Source of the DNA: Amphimedon queenslandica
Lineage: Eukaryota > Porifera > Demospongiae > Haplosclerida > Niphatidae
Length of the DNA: 43,026 nt
Assembly (NCBI RefSeq): GCF_000090795.2
Contig: NW_003546300.1
Location: 112,368 to 155,393 of the forward strand
Reading direction: 5' to 3'
Shown: positions 10,230 through 21,060 of the stretch, piece by piece
Layout: each line of letters starts with the position of its first letter
Position numbering within the stretch: position 1 is the first letter of the stretch
The notes under the pieces: generated by a model
Databases searched by the model: none
What the model saw: only the letters and a program-made list of their open reading frames with translations
What the model was told of the DNA's origin: nothing
Made by a program: the position numbers and the translations under genes

Positions 10230-11832
10230 TTTAATTATACAGTGATGTTTAAACACTTCCATGTTCTAACTTGACATTTTCAAGCTTTCATCATACTTTT
10301 CATTTAAACAATTGTAAAGTATTGGCGACATACTCCTACAAGATATATAATACATCAAATAACTCACCAGAAAGGCACTCCATTCTTACTCACTCTCTTG
10401 CCTTTAATATACATACATGTACATGTACATGCAATGTAGTGTGTATTGCATCTTGATACATACTTAAAAAATAATAGCAAAGTTCGTGCATACATTAATG
10501 TACATGCATAATATGTAGGTACATGTACATGTATTTTACAGTTGATTACTTGAGTTTGTATGAGGAGAGAAACATAAAGAAAGGGACATCAGGAGACGAA
10601 GGTAGAGTCAATGAACACAAAACTCTTTTGAGAACAGAGAAATGCAGTACCTATATTTACAACAAGTAGAGAATAACTGTGTGTTATAAACCTATGACAA
10701 CATTAATACAATAATACTTAGACTACATGATGAATCTTACGCACACAGTGGAACAGCCTTAATGTAAAATAGAGCCTCATATAGAAAATTTTGCGAAGAA
10801 GGCAATAAACTATTAAAATGACATATTCAAGCAATCAATTCATATGATTTCTAAAACATATACAATAAAATATAGACAGTAGTACTGACAAAACCAATAT
10901 GTATCACCATGCAATTGCAAAAATTATACAACTAAAAAGCAATCTACATACATGTACCTATAAGAATGAGCTGCCTAATGCAAGATGATAGCAGGACTGA
11001 GAGCTGTAGATTACAGGCAATTTCCAGAATGAAGAAGCAGACATTTTCTACAGTTAATTAAAAACTTACATGGTTTATAAGGGAACATTTCAGAGTTGAC
11101 CTCACAGTTGACCTTTTGAACAAGTTCCATTTTCTTTAGTTACATCTAAAGAAAAAAGTTTTGAAACCGCGGGTGTCTGAAAGGGCTTGAGTGCTTCTCT
11201 GACTCAGATAAATGGAGTCTAACTAGAGGTGCCCTCCTTGTCTGTGTAATTGACCCCAGAAACTCCATCTTTCAATTCAGAGTCTACTCAAAAACATGAC
11301 GTCATTTTTGTCGTTTTTCACTGACTCAGAGCCGGATAAAAAGGCTGAAACCGAGAAAAGATTACAGGTCCATGCTACCATTTGGCTCACCCTCTTTAGA
11401 AGTATTAATGTTGGCTTGAATTCTGGAGTCTAATCTATCTGATGGGGTGGTCATCTTTCATTTTGTCTCGGCTGAGTTTTGGTGAGCTAAGCCAAGAGGC
11501 TTAATAACTACACTTTGTCTCACGGTTTACACAGACGAGTCAAATGATAGCTTACAACCTTGTAGTTCCTCCAAAATGAAAGAAGGAAGACCAAATCTAT
11601 GCATATACCTCTTCCAGATAATACAAGTGACTTTAGAGTCAGCCATTTTGATTCTTAAATTTAGGTGGTGCTCTTAGTAGCACTAATGCTATGCCCAACT
11701 ATGCTAGTTCAATCAGACTCAGCTAGAACTTTTTCTCTTTCTGTTGAGGGTTCAACTGTTCATTGTCCAAGTTTATTTTCTTGGACTTAGTTTAATCATT
11801 CATGTCAAATTGACTGTTTGTCTAAGAGTGAT
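10230..11832. other. Gene-poor stretch with TACATGTA-rich patches
   Basis: No supported gene. Short runs of tacatgtacatgta occur at about 10412-10430 and 10518-10533. A slightly GC-richer patch at 11150-11480 holds no convincing open frame. Confidence 0.45.
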
Positions 11833-12376
11833 GCAAAATACAGAAGGTCGGGAGATATTCGCGGCTGCAATTATTCGGGGTCATAAAAATATTTCAATTA
11901 AAAACCATGGTAACTGGAGTGTTATTTTAATTGAAAATGGCACGATAGTGAATTGCTGCAGTGTTCTTGAGCTGTTCTTGTGTCACTAAACCTTGGGCTC
12001 TATGGAGCTGCTTTACCAGTTCTTTTCAGAAGTAGTGCCTCGCCATATTTTGGGACTCTCCACCTATTCTCGTTAGTGTTTATTGACTTTGGCTTGGTTT
12101 ATTATTACCAGCACGCAGACCAGCAACAATATGCCGCAAAGTGGCTGAAAGAGCTGTGAGGTAGCGCTACATACAAGAAGTTACCAGATAGAGAAGGACT
12201 CGCTATTAGTGAATGGCTCCACTATAGCTGCTAAATAACAGATGAATACCTAAACACTAAACACAAGGTCTTAATTGTCATAGCAACTTTCTAACAGTTT
12301 CCATGGTTTTTAATTCAATTTTTAATGACCATGAATTATTGCAGCGGCGAATATACCCCAACCTATGGTATATTTT
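11833..12376. mobile_element. MITE, about 540 bp, with roughly 80-bp terminal inverted repeats
   Basis: Left end 11833-11915 and right end 12294-12376 pair as reverse complements. The left has gatattcgcggctgcaatta, then caattaaaaaccatggtaac. The right, read in reverse, has gtatattcgccgctgcaata, then gaattaaaaaccatggaaac. Divergence is about 15-20 percent with small indels. There is no coding capacity in the centre; the 81-codon frame at 11744-11989 crosses the left repeat and is not a gene. The superfamily is not determined. Confidence 0.65.
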
Positions 12377-15300
12377 ATAGAAGATGCCTAAGACAGGAGC
12401 TAAGACAAGGAAAGTTGACAGGAGGACCTTAAGAAAACAAAGAATTTATCGTTTGGGAAAGAAAATTTGGGAAAAATTCTGCTGGCAGTAAAAACCCAAG
12501 CTGCTTGAAATCAGAAGCAGCCTGAGTCCCAACTGGGAGAATCCAATTCCACGACAGCCTTGAAAAACATTGCTCCATCCACTATAAACTAGGGACACAT
12601 TTTGTCTAAAGGGAAAACAAGTCAATAAAAATTTATTCTTATCTATCTATAATAAATGAACTGCATCGAGTATTAAGTAAAATCATTTAAATTCTTCTAT
12701 GACGACCATTGTCACGCCTGGTTTGCAAAAGCAGCAACCTAGCATGCTTCAATGCAGTTGTACTATCTTTAAATACTAATTTAAAGTTTCACCCATTGGC
12801 TCCCTTATTGATAGTGGAGCTTATTTCCTGCTTATATATTCCCTTTAACTGGCAGGAAAGACACTTTTCACTAATGCCTTTAATCATTTTTGTTTAACCA
12901 CACCATTTTCTGGGGCAAGTCGGCAAGGTTGAGCATGAAAAATGGAGTGAATCAAAGGAAAAGTCACTTTCATCACTTTTAACACAAAACTCACTTTTAA
13001 TCATAAAAACCTTGCTAATGACATTGTGGTGCGGCATTTTCTACTAATTTAAATCCTCAGCAGTGCTAAAAACTTCAAAGAGAACTATTCATGAGTATTT
13101 TAATTAAATTTTTCTCTCACTTTCATGCATTTATTCAAACCAAACAAACTATGGTTAACAGATTCTGGCGAGGGTATGCACTAAGTGCTCAATGATAGTC
13201 ATTTAACATTGCTGTAACTACAATCATGAGGATATTAGAAGTTGTTTGTCCTAAACTTATGGTTTCTTTTTGTGTATTAAGTTACATCCTTGTGAAGCTA
13301 TTTACATTAAAAATGCTTGACTTGGATCATTAACAGAATAATTAGAGCATTTCAAGTCTTTCCAATGACTCAAACAGCTGTGGTCGTCTTGTCCTGCTTT
13401 TTCATTCCAAATAGATGGCTACAAAAAAGTGCTATCAAGTGTCAACTTTGTCACAGTAGTGCTACCTATAATCCTAGATTAACAAGCGTTGTTCTTTTAT
13501 TTTGTATACAGAAAGAGCCTTTTCTTCCTTTTTTTGCTACCAAGAAGAGCTTGATATGCTTCTCCACAAAGGATGCAGATCTACTTTCACAGCCACTATT
13601 TTCACTTTAGGCATGAAGCAATTTTGATCTTTTGTACACATCATTCACAGGGTTGCTGGGTCTTTGATAAAGGGCCTGGTACTTATCTGGTAAATTCTCC
13701 CTCAAACTTGATATGCTCTCCCAGATTTCACCTTATCAACAGCCTACACATGCTTCTGGTTTTAATTTTATTTATAAGCCATTCACAATGAATCAATGGT
13801 GAACAAGTATCTACAACAGCCTTAAAGCACAATTTTATACCATCTGTGTGTAGATATTCTTCCAGCCAAGACTAGTGCATGTCTAGTCAGTTTCCGTTTA
13901 GGTAGTTTTCTATTATCATGTCGCCCTGGACACACACACAATTAAAATGGCTGAAACTAAAATGGGTTCTTTTTTCCTTCGTTAATTCTCCAATTCATTA
14001 GGTTTGGGTGTTACTTCCGCCTGCAGGATTGTCCTTGTAGGTACATGAAAAAGAGATTAAGAAATGCAAGATAGCAAGCGATTTTTTGAGCATTAAAAAG
14101 TCACAGCACTAAATTATTTTGAACAGTGAGATGCTAATGATTTTCACAAGCATAATATTTAATAATTAACAGTTGCCACAATGGCAAAAAGCACCATCTG
14201 TATAGTACAGTACAACGCCAAAGAAGCTAAGTAGTCCCTTTACTGTTGTGTAGGTGGTTTGCTGCTCCTTCATGTGCATGCAATAACCTACCAGTAGTAG
14301 GAGCGCACATGGTTTATAGCAGTAGAGTTGAATTTGTATCACAACTCATTTTGAACTGATTCCTTGGTTTGGGAATTGTCAGTTGATCGGTTTTTGAATT
14401 AAGTAAATGACATGGTATTTTTTTGCTTGTATATCTACAACTGGTGATTACTTCACCAGTGGTATTGCTTTCAATAAATCTGTTATGTTATCTTCTCTAT
14501 TGAATTATTTCTTTCCTTTATTAGAAGAAAGGCATTAAAAGATTGTGATTCCTGTGTTACAGTTTTCAGAGTTGATGTACCATTACCTTCTGTACATGTA
14601 AGCTTCTCTTCAATTAGTGAGCATCTACTTAAAATACATTTAAAGTACATTAACCTGACAAATGTAAAACATTGAAAGGGCGAGCCTAAGCAAGTGAAAC
14701 AATGTACATAAAATAGATATTGACAGACTAACATTATTCATGACAGTGCAACTTAAGCAGCTCAGAACTTGATTAAGTGCAATGTAGTTCTTGGCTTACA
14801 TTTATAATCAAATCAAGTTTAGCAAGCACTAAAGATAACTAGAAACAGTCATGGCAAAAATGATATGGCTAGATAGGCAACTGAAGCAATGTAGTCCAAG
14901 TTAATTCGGGCTGTGACAGACATTCAAAGTCATTCACATCAATAAAGATGGCATATCTGCTTTCTCGACATTCCTTGCAGCATTTGGACATTAATGTTAG
15001 CATGCAAGTACAGTAAGTCATCAGCAAAAGCAAGTTTTATAGTTACTTTATAGCATCTATAACCTTGCCTGGGTGGTGGAGAAGCCTTAGGACAAAATTT
15101 TTGGCTGATTTTGCTGATAGAAAACTCATTACTTTTTCCTGTGTCTTGATGGCCATTGTATTTCAATGTGCACTCCCACTTTTCATGAAATATTGAAAAC
15201 TTAATTCATATCCATTTTTAATGCATAGCATCTACCATATTATGTATAAATGTGGGTGACGTTTGTGTACAGACATACACATAACCAAACATTCTTCTGT

Positions 15301-15420
15301 CGTTTATGTGGGGCTCACCCCAATTAAGAAGTGTTTGCATGCATTTTGACTCAAACATTGTCTCTTCTGTTGTGCCTATTCGGGTAATCTCCCGCCTAAT
15401 ACATAACTGTGTAATTAATG
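12377..15420. other. 3-kb gene-poor stretch, no gene I can support
   Basis: Open frames of 60-97 codons occur on both strands (for example + 13317-13610, - 14939-15166) without recognisable motifs or consistent splice structure. The reverse strand at 13250-13930 and 14939-15380 has several adjacent short open stretches and could be a heavily decayed gene. I could not identify it. Confidence 0.4.
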
Positions 15421-15433
15421 CATGTCCAGCAAT
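15421..15433 (+). repeat. Candidate left terminal inverted repeat
   Basis: catgtccagcaat, followed after gaga by ggtcac. It is an exact 13-base inverted match to 19422-19434. A chance 13-base match between two flanks of about 500 bases each is expected less than once in a hundred such pairs, with some allowance for AT bias. Confidence 0.5.
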
Positions 15434-15718
15434 GAGAGGTCACGGAGTAGTTTACGGACAATTTTTTCTTGTATACTAACCTGTAATGGAGTCAAGCATT
15501 TACATGGAGTCTAGATTATCTACCCATTTCTTCCTTCACGCGCTCCACTAGAACTACTTGCGCACCTTTTATGTTATCTCTTACCTACTGTTCTTTCCTT
15601 TTTAGGTGGATCCAGCATAGATGAAGCAAAAAACTTCGGTACTTTCTAGACATTCTTATTTGTCATTGAAATGCACGTGTAAATGTATGGTTTTATAGGT
15701 TAATGATATATTTCAACG

Positions 15719-15728
15719 NNNNNNNNNN
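15719..15728. other. Assembly gap (10 N)
   Basis: Ten undetermined bases. The gap lies in the 5' region of the transposase-like gene, so the first exon or exons and the start codon cannot be defined. Its true size may differ from 10. Confidence 0.98.
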
Positions 15729-15930
15729 ACCGCATTATGTAAGCAATTATTATTCAAGCAAGTCATTCCAGCTGCAAGATGCAAGCAACTGTAAGGCTAT
15801 CCTCAGCAAATAAATACAGATCTTTTTCATCTCCAAGCACACTGTGCTGCTTACAAATGCCCAATAAGCTCCTGTATCTGTGGACACTGGAGAAAAAGAA
15901 TCTCAACATCACTTATGTCCATCAACTTAA

Positions 15931-18422
15931 CAGCTGCAGCATTGCAATCTTGTCCAAACAGCATATCAGTTCATAGAAGGGAGCAATCTAGAGGCAAGAA
16001 TAAGTTCAAAAGGAAGAAAACTGAAAAGCCGAGTAGAAAAGTGCAGTAGGAAGAAAAAGCAAAGTTTGTTAGAATGCATGTGCATGGTAGACATTAATCG
16101 AAGTGATGTAGCCTCAAAAGATTCTGTTATTCAATCTCTTCAGGATGATAATCTTGCTTTAAGGTTCATTTTAGTAATGTGGTGATATTATATCTAATTT
16201 TCTATAGGTCTGAGTTGAAAGAAAAAGAGGAAGTAATAAATGACTTATTGACAAGCTTAAATAATGTTACTTACCACCCTCCTTCTAACACTGGTAAATC
16301 GATTGATGAAGTAGGAGAACGCCAGCGTAGAAGAAAGCTAATGACATTAAGAGAGGCCAGTAAAAAAGCACTATGGTTCCTTGACTCATTTAATATTGAC
16401 GTGTAGTCTATCATTGTTAAAACCAGAAACAGTAATGAATTAATAAGTATTGAATTTGCGTCACCTGAAATAAGTCACCATAAGAGTCATGGACTAATAA
16501 ATGAAGTTCTCTACCTTCTTGATGCTTTCAACATTTCAGACGAGTTCTATCACGAGTTGTCAATGTTGCATCCTTCACTCCCTCGTTTATGTGCAGTAAA
16601 AACAAGAAGAAGTAACATATCTTCTAATGTACCAATCCTTCGTCTCCCAAAACCACATTCTGGTTGCTATAGATCTCTAAAAGAATACTTAGCTGAGATT
16701 TTAATGAAAAAAGTACGTGTAAGTTACAATGTTAATTCTAATGAATAAAAGTAACATTCAATATAATAGGATGATCATATTACGTCAAAAGTTACTGTTA
16801 AGATTAGTGGAGATGGAGCTCCATTCTATCGCTCATCTTCATACATTTTATTGTCTTTCAGCCTTCCTTTTGTTGACAACAATTCTCTCTCATCTGAAGG
16901 TACATGTATTAATTAAAATAAAATCCAAAATACAAGTATTTTAGAAAATCATACCTTTGCCATGTTGTCCGGCAACGAAGGTTATAAGACACTTAAGGAA
17001 GGTTTTGCTCCAGTGATTGATGATATCAATGACTTAATTGAAAAGAGTGTCATTGAAGTAAATGGAATTGATGTTACGCTTGATATTATTTTTGGAGGAG
17101 ACTATAAGGTATAACAAAATTGGTGGTTATTAACTATTAGTAATTACCATTTAAGTTTTTGCTCTTAATGATGGGATTAAATGCAGCACACTCAAATTAT
17201 GCTTGTTTGTTCTGTGATATCAAAAAAGATCAAAGGTATAGGTACAATAACAACAATTATTATAATACATGTACATGTACATGTACAATAGACACAACAC
17301 AGGTGCAGTTACTAAACAAAAGAACACTACCGACTCTTTGTGAACATTCAAAGAAAGGATTATATGGGGTAATTCATGAGCCCATCATAAAGATAGAAAT
17401 TGATAAGGTTAAAAAACATACATATTGTAAATGATGAGTGCATGAGACAGATAGTTGTTGATGAACTTCACTTACTGCTTCGGATAAGTGATGCACTAAT
17501 CAGGAACGTTGTTATGGCAGCAATGACAGCAGATATGCGAATTCACAAAGATGAGTCGAAACAGACAGCAAAGCTCCTACAATTAATTAGAGAATGTGGC
17601 ATTACTTTCAGAGTAAGGAATCAAATAAACGTACGTACATTGAAACGTACATTGTACCTCATTTTGAAAATAATTATAGATCTGGCGTTCTAAGGATACT
17701 AAAGGAGAAGTACAGTGGACATCTCTTCGAGGAGCAGATACGAAGAAACTTTTGCTTAAACTCCCTCCATTTATACCAGGCATTGTACCAAACAATGGCC
17801 CAGCCATACAACAACTGTGGATAGTACGTTATACAATAATTATTAACCATTTTAAACCATAATTATTAACTATTTTTATAGGATTTTGGAAGCATCTATG
17901 CCATAATAACAAAATTAAATGTAGCAGGAAGTGAAATAAATGAATTGGAGAAAATGGTAACATCTTACGTGTATACAATTCATTAGTTGAAGTGCTTCCT
18001 TTAGACCAAAAGATGGATTAATGATTTTACGTCAATTCCTCTGGACGGGCATTCGAAAAGTAACATCACTCCATATATGCACTTGATGGTCAGTCACATA
18101 CCAGCAATGATGAGACGATACGGCTCTATCAAACCTTTCTCTGGTCAAGGTTATAAAATACATCATAACTGTACATTCATATACTCTATACTTATTCCTT
18201 ACAGGAGTGGAGAAGAATAATGATTCTGCTAGAAGGAGCTATTTCTCCAGTAACCACTTTGACCCTTCAAAGGAAGTCCTGCTTTCTGCGGCAAGAAAAG
18301 AAGCTCTGTCCAGTACAAAGAGAGTAAAGAGGGGATATAGAAAACTAGATAAGGAGTACTGGAGTAAAGAGATATTTGCCAAGAGAAGGAGAGAAGAAGC
18401 AGAGGAAGAAGTTGACATCTAA
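15931..18422 (+). CDS. RAG1/Transib-like DDE transposase, multi-exon, 5' end undefined, one internal stop
   Basis: Coding exons: ...-16163, 16208-16718, 16770-16899, 16945-17108, 17156-17407, 17451-17612, 17680-17823, 17882-17956, 18005-18149, 18205-18422. All nine introns are GT-AG, 43-67 bp, and keep phase, giving about 680 residues. The first exons are coiled coil (KSRVEKCSRKK... LRSELKEKEEVI). The core follows: KISGDGAPF with D at 16812-16814; FGGDYKFLLL with D at 17100-17102; YACLFCD with Cys at 17204 and 17213; VVDELHLLLRISD at 17454; YMHLMVSHIP with His at 18080 and 18095; GSIKPFSGQGVEKNND with E at 18210-18212. Spacing from second D to first Cys (19), CxxC, HxxxxH and second H to E (20) equals RAG1 D708/C727/C730/H937/H942/E962. 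The tail is basic, then acidic (EEAEEEVDI). The only in-frame stop is TAG at 16404-16406. The start is unknown because of the nearby gap. Expected role: DNA cleavage and transposition in the nucleus. The family is seen; activity is inferred. Confidence 0.85.
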
Positions 18423-18524
18423 AGCTATAGTCACGAGGTGGTTGCCATATTATAACATGACTCAACAGCCTCGCATGCATGAATATCATTAACTATTATC
18501 ATCAAAATTATTTTAGGCATCTTT

Positions 18525-19288
18525 TTAAGTATACATCTTTACAAGTTTAGCAGACAACAATTCTGTGAATGTTTTAATCCCATCTTTATGTGACAATTGT
18601 GTAAATTTCACTGAACTGTCCATATATATGGGAAATACTACAGAGCAGCATTCACCATACTTATTGAAATACTTAAAATGATTGTCTTTAAAATAGGGTT
18701 CTACAAAATCACTTCTCTGGTACAGACGTCCTGGCTTCTTGGTGACTTTGGTACCTTTACCATTAAATAAGAAATTAAAAACATGTCGGTGAAATTCCAG
18801 TTGAATAGATCGTTTACGAAGGAGTCCCACTCTCAAACTGCTATTCAAAGCTAAACAAAATGCACTAACGGCATCTAAAACAGAGCGAAGTGGTGGCTCT
18901 GGGTCATTGAACAACCTAGTTCAATGAATAATGTGAACCACACACACAGGCAATTCACTTACTTAATAGCTAAGGGAGTGATGTGGCTTGATGGTAGCCA
19001 CAAAGCATCTTCTTTAGGGTAACCCTTCCACAATACAAGATATTCTGTCTTCTAATAACGATGCAATCAGAAAAGTAATGTAAATCAAGCAGGAGGAAAG
19101 CTGCTTAAGTCAATTACCTTCCTGGTCCTCTTTTCTACAAGTCTTTCTACTTCATAAATACCTTCATCATCTGTTACAACTAAAGTATCATCTTCCTCAC
19201 TCTCAACATCATCATTTCCTGAGCACAGAGCCCTGAAATAACCAACTTCTTTCACAGAACCGCTCCTCTTAGCTCTAGTCGCAGCCAT
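18525..19288 (-). CDS. Chromodomain protein, 216 aa, three exons, intact
   Basis: Exon 1 19288-19118 starts MAATRAKRSG and has an acidic run (ESEEDD). Exon 2 is 19051-18963 and exon 3 18915-18525. Introns of 66 and 47 bp are GT-AG and in phase, and no stop or shift interrupts the frame. Residues about 43-87 form a chromodomain: EGIYEVERLVEKRTRK, then TEYLVLWKGYPKEDALWLPS. The aromatic-cage positions are filled (Y45, W65, Y68), so methyl-lysine histone binding is plausible. The remaining 130 residues (LRKRSIQLEFHRHVFNFLF ... LLSAKLVKMYT) match nothing I know. An upstream in-frame ATG at 19306 would add six residues; MAAT is the more usual start. It ends 102 bp from the stop of the convergent transposase gene, so both probably belong to one element, with this protein as chromatin-targeting partner. 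Confidence 0.8.
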
Positions 19289-19421
19289 ATTGTATATCGT
19301 TGTCATGACAATTGCAATAAATGAATCTAATTAAAACAATGAATACAATTATAAATATCATGAATATAATTATGACCATCATGAATATAATTAACGGCTG
19401 GTGACCGGAAGTTCCATTGAG

Positions 19422-19434
19422 ATTGCTGGACATG
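19422..19434 (-). repeat. Candidate right terminal inverted repeat
   Basis: attgctggacatg, the exact reverse complement of 15421-15433. A ggtcac word (as gtgacc) lies 15 bases further inside at 19401-19406. It lies about 130 bp upstream of the chromodomain start codon. Confidence 0.5.
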
Positions 19435-20310
19435 GATCATCCAGTGCAAGAAAGAAGGACAATGTACAATAGAGGAGCAGACAGGTTTATGCCTTTCTAA
19501 TGGCTTGCTATGTCTATTTGTATATTACTGTATAGGGAGTATATTTCCCAGGAAAAGTATTTCACAAATATTACCTTTTAACCTATTCACAAAAAAACAT
19601 TTTTGCGTTTTTCTTCTACTGACCATAATACAATGGTAAAAAAAAAATTTTCATAGATAAAAGTTTTCACAAATTTTTTTAAAAAGTGAAATTAGCGAAA
19701 ATGAAACACTGTAAAATATACAACCTATACAGTACTTTTGGAACGATTATTAGGATGTAAAAATGGCTATGTATCACCATGCCCTGCACTGCAAAATCAC
19801 AGATTATAGGAGCATTAGCATTTACATTGTCCCTATTACATGTACATACATGTATATAAATTTTAAAAACTATTGCCCTGTGATCTCTTTTCACAAAAAT
19901 ATTTGTCGCTTTCGCTAATTACAGGCACTATCCATTTAATTTCTTATTTTACGTTTGAAATTAATTATCTTCATTATTGATTCTGGTATTCAGTAGCTGT
20001 ACTCTGGCAGTTTTAGTGTACTTGCTTACTCATGGCCACAATAGATTATTAATGCATTTAAATTTAAAACCTCAGTTTAAGTTAGTTTTGTAATTCATTA
20101 AGTTTTGAGCAGTGCTTCTGATTTTTATCAAAGTTATGGAAATACAGCAGCCCAAGGCTAAGTGAATTATTACACTAGTGCATAGTTTACATAGATAGTT
20201 AACATTAAGAGACATGCAAATTCATGCACCATGTCCAGTGACTATAAAAGCAATAATACATGTACTGCGCAAGTAGTATACTGTAGTTGTACTTGTAATA
20301 GTCATCAGTA
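19435..20310. other. Gene-poor stretch, no gene seen
   Basis: AT-rich. It includes short Aca/T-rich patches at 19560-19690 and 19900 and TACATGTA words near 19841-19855. No supported ORF. Confidence 0.45.
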
Positions 20311-21060
20311 ATGCCAAGATTGTCACTTTAAATTAGAGGAAGAATTGTACTACTAAGAAACAAAGGTTATTTCATTTGTAAACTTAAGCAGAGGCTTGAA
20401 GAGGAAGGGACAAAAGTGAGCAGAGTTACACTTTACAATTAAGTAAAGAAAGTGGAGCTACATGGAACAGTTTTGACTTACCAAGAAACAAGATAAACCT
20501 ATAATAGGAAAGGAGCAGATCATTTTCATTGATCAAGCAATGGTTTGAGAATGATAAATTGACTGCTAGAATTATAAGAGACAGAATGGTTGCTCAGTGG
20601 CCCAATTAAGTACCATCAATTTCAACCATAAAGAGAGCACAAAGGTACTTAGGTTTTTTGCGACACAACCACAGTATTGCCAATTAATGAGATAGACAAA
20701 TAAGCAGAAACGTTTACAGTGGGCCTGAAAACAAAGGCCAGGATGACAGATTGCAAATCGACAATGAACCCAAGCAAATGAGTAGCTATAGTAAACAAAT
20801 TTTAATACCAATAGGAATATATTAGTGGCAAACACCACCTGAAAGTACTGATTTTAACCCAATAGAGAATGTATGGTGCTCAATGAAGTATCATCTTAGA
20901 ACTGTAGTCAGCCAATAAACCAGGACGAACTAATCCGAGAAAAAGCATTTATGATTGACAATGACTGCTTTTCTGTGTAAAAAGTACATTAACAATTCAT
21001 TTAGTTATGCCAGGAATTATAAAAGCAGGAGCTGCATCAGGATATTAACTACATGCAATG
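20311..21060 (+). pseudogene. Tc1-like transposase, decayed and internally deleted
   Basis: An ATG at 20311 gives MPRLSL, a stop, then IRGRIVLLRNKGYFICKLKQ and LEEEGTKVSRVTLYN, the N-terminal helix-turn-helix of Tc1 transposases. Later frames give ENDKLTARIIRDRM and SISTIKRAQRYLGF (second DNA-binding subdomain). At 20827 comes WQTPPESTDFNPIENVWCSM, the second-Asp motif region (usual form PPeSPDLNPIEnvW), then KYHLRT. The first catalytic Asp region (usual form DE) is missing or unreadable between about 20700 and 20800. Frameshifts and stops are many. A normal protein is about 340 residues; the residual span is shorter. Confidence 0.7.

Larger units (their letters stand above)
15421..19434. mobile_element. 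Candidate two-gene DNA transposon: RAG1/Transib-like transposase plus chromodomain protein
   Basis: A 4.0-kb unit bounded by inverted copies of catgtccagcaat (15421-15433; reverse complement at 19422-19434) encloses two tail-to-tail genes and nothing else recognisable. The + strand gene (to 18422) carries a RAG1-type DDE core; the - strand gene (18525-19288) carries a chromodomain. A second shared word, GGTCAC, lies just inside both ends, 3 and 15 bases further in. If the outer CATG is counted as a 4-bp target duplication, the element proper is 15425-19430. Boundaries are inferred from the repeat and gene positions, not from a comparison with an empty site. Gene content is well supported; element status is likely but unproven. 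Confidence 0.6.

Noticed and set aside
12709-13791. Several 60-97-codon forward frames
   Set aside because: Lengths expected by chance, no recognisable motif. The reverse strand is equally suggestive but broken, so no gene was called.
15840-15850. cactgtg word as a possible RAG-type heptamer
   Set aside because: It lies in the 5' region of the gene, not at an element end, and has no inverted partner on the other side. An isolated cacagtg near 10746 is also unpaired.
15779-15976. 65-codon forward frame MQATVRLSS...
   Set aside because: It could be an early exon of the transposase, but its frame differs from the next exon, no clear splice join is visible and the gap is close, so it was not included.
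15421-19434. Reading the chromodomain gene as a chromovirus (Ty3/gypsy) fragment
   Set aside because: No reverse transcriptase, integrase or LTR nearby; the gene has its own start, introns and stop, and the chromodomain is N-terminal rather than at an integrase C-terminus.
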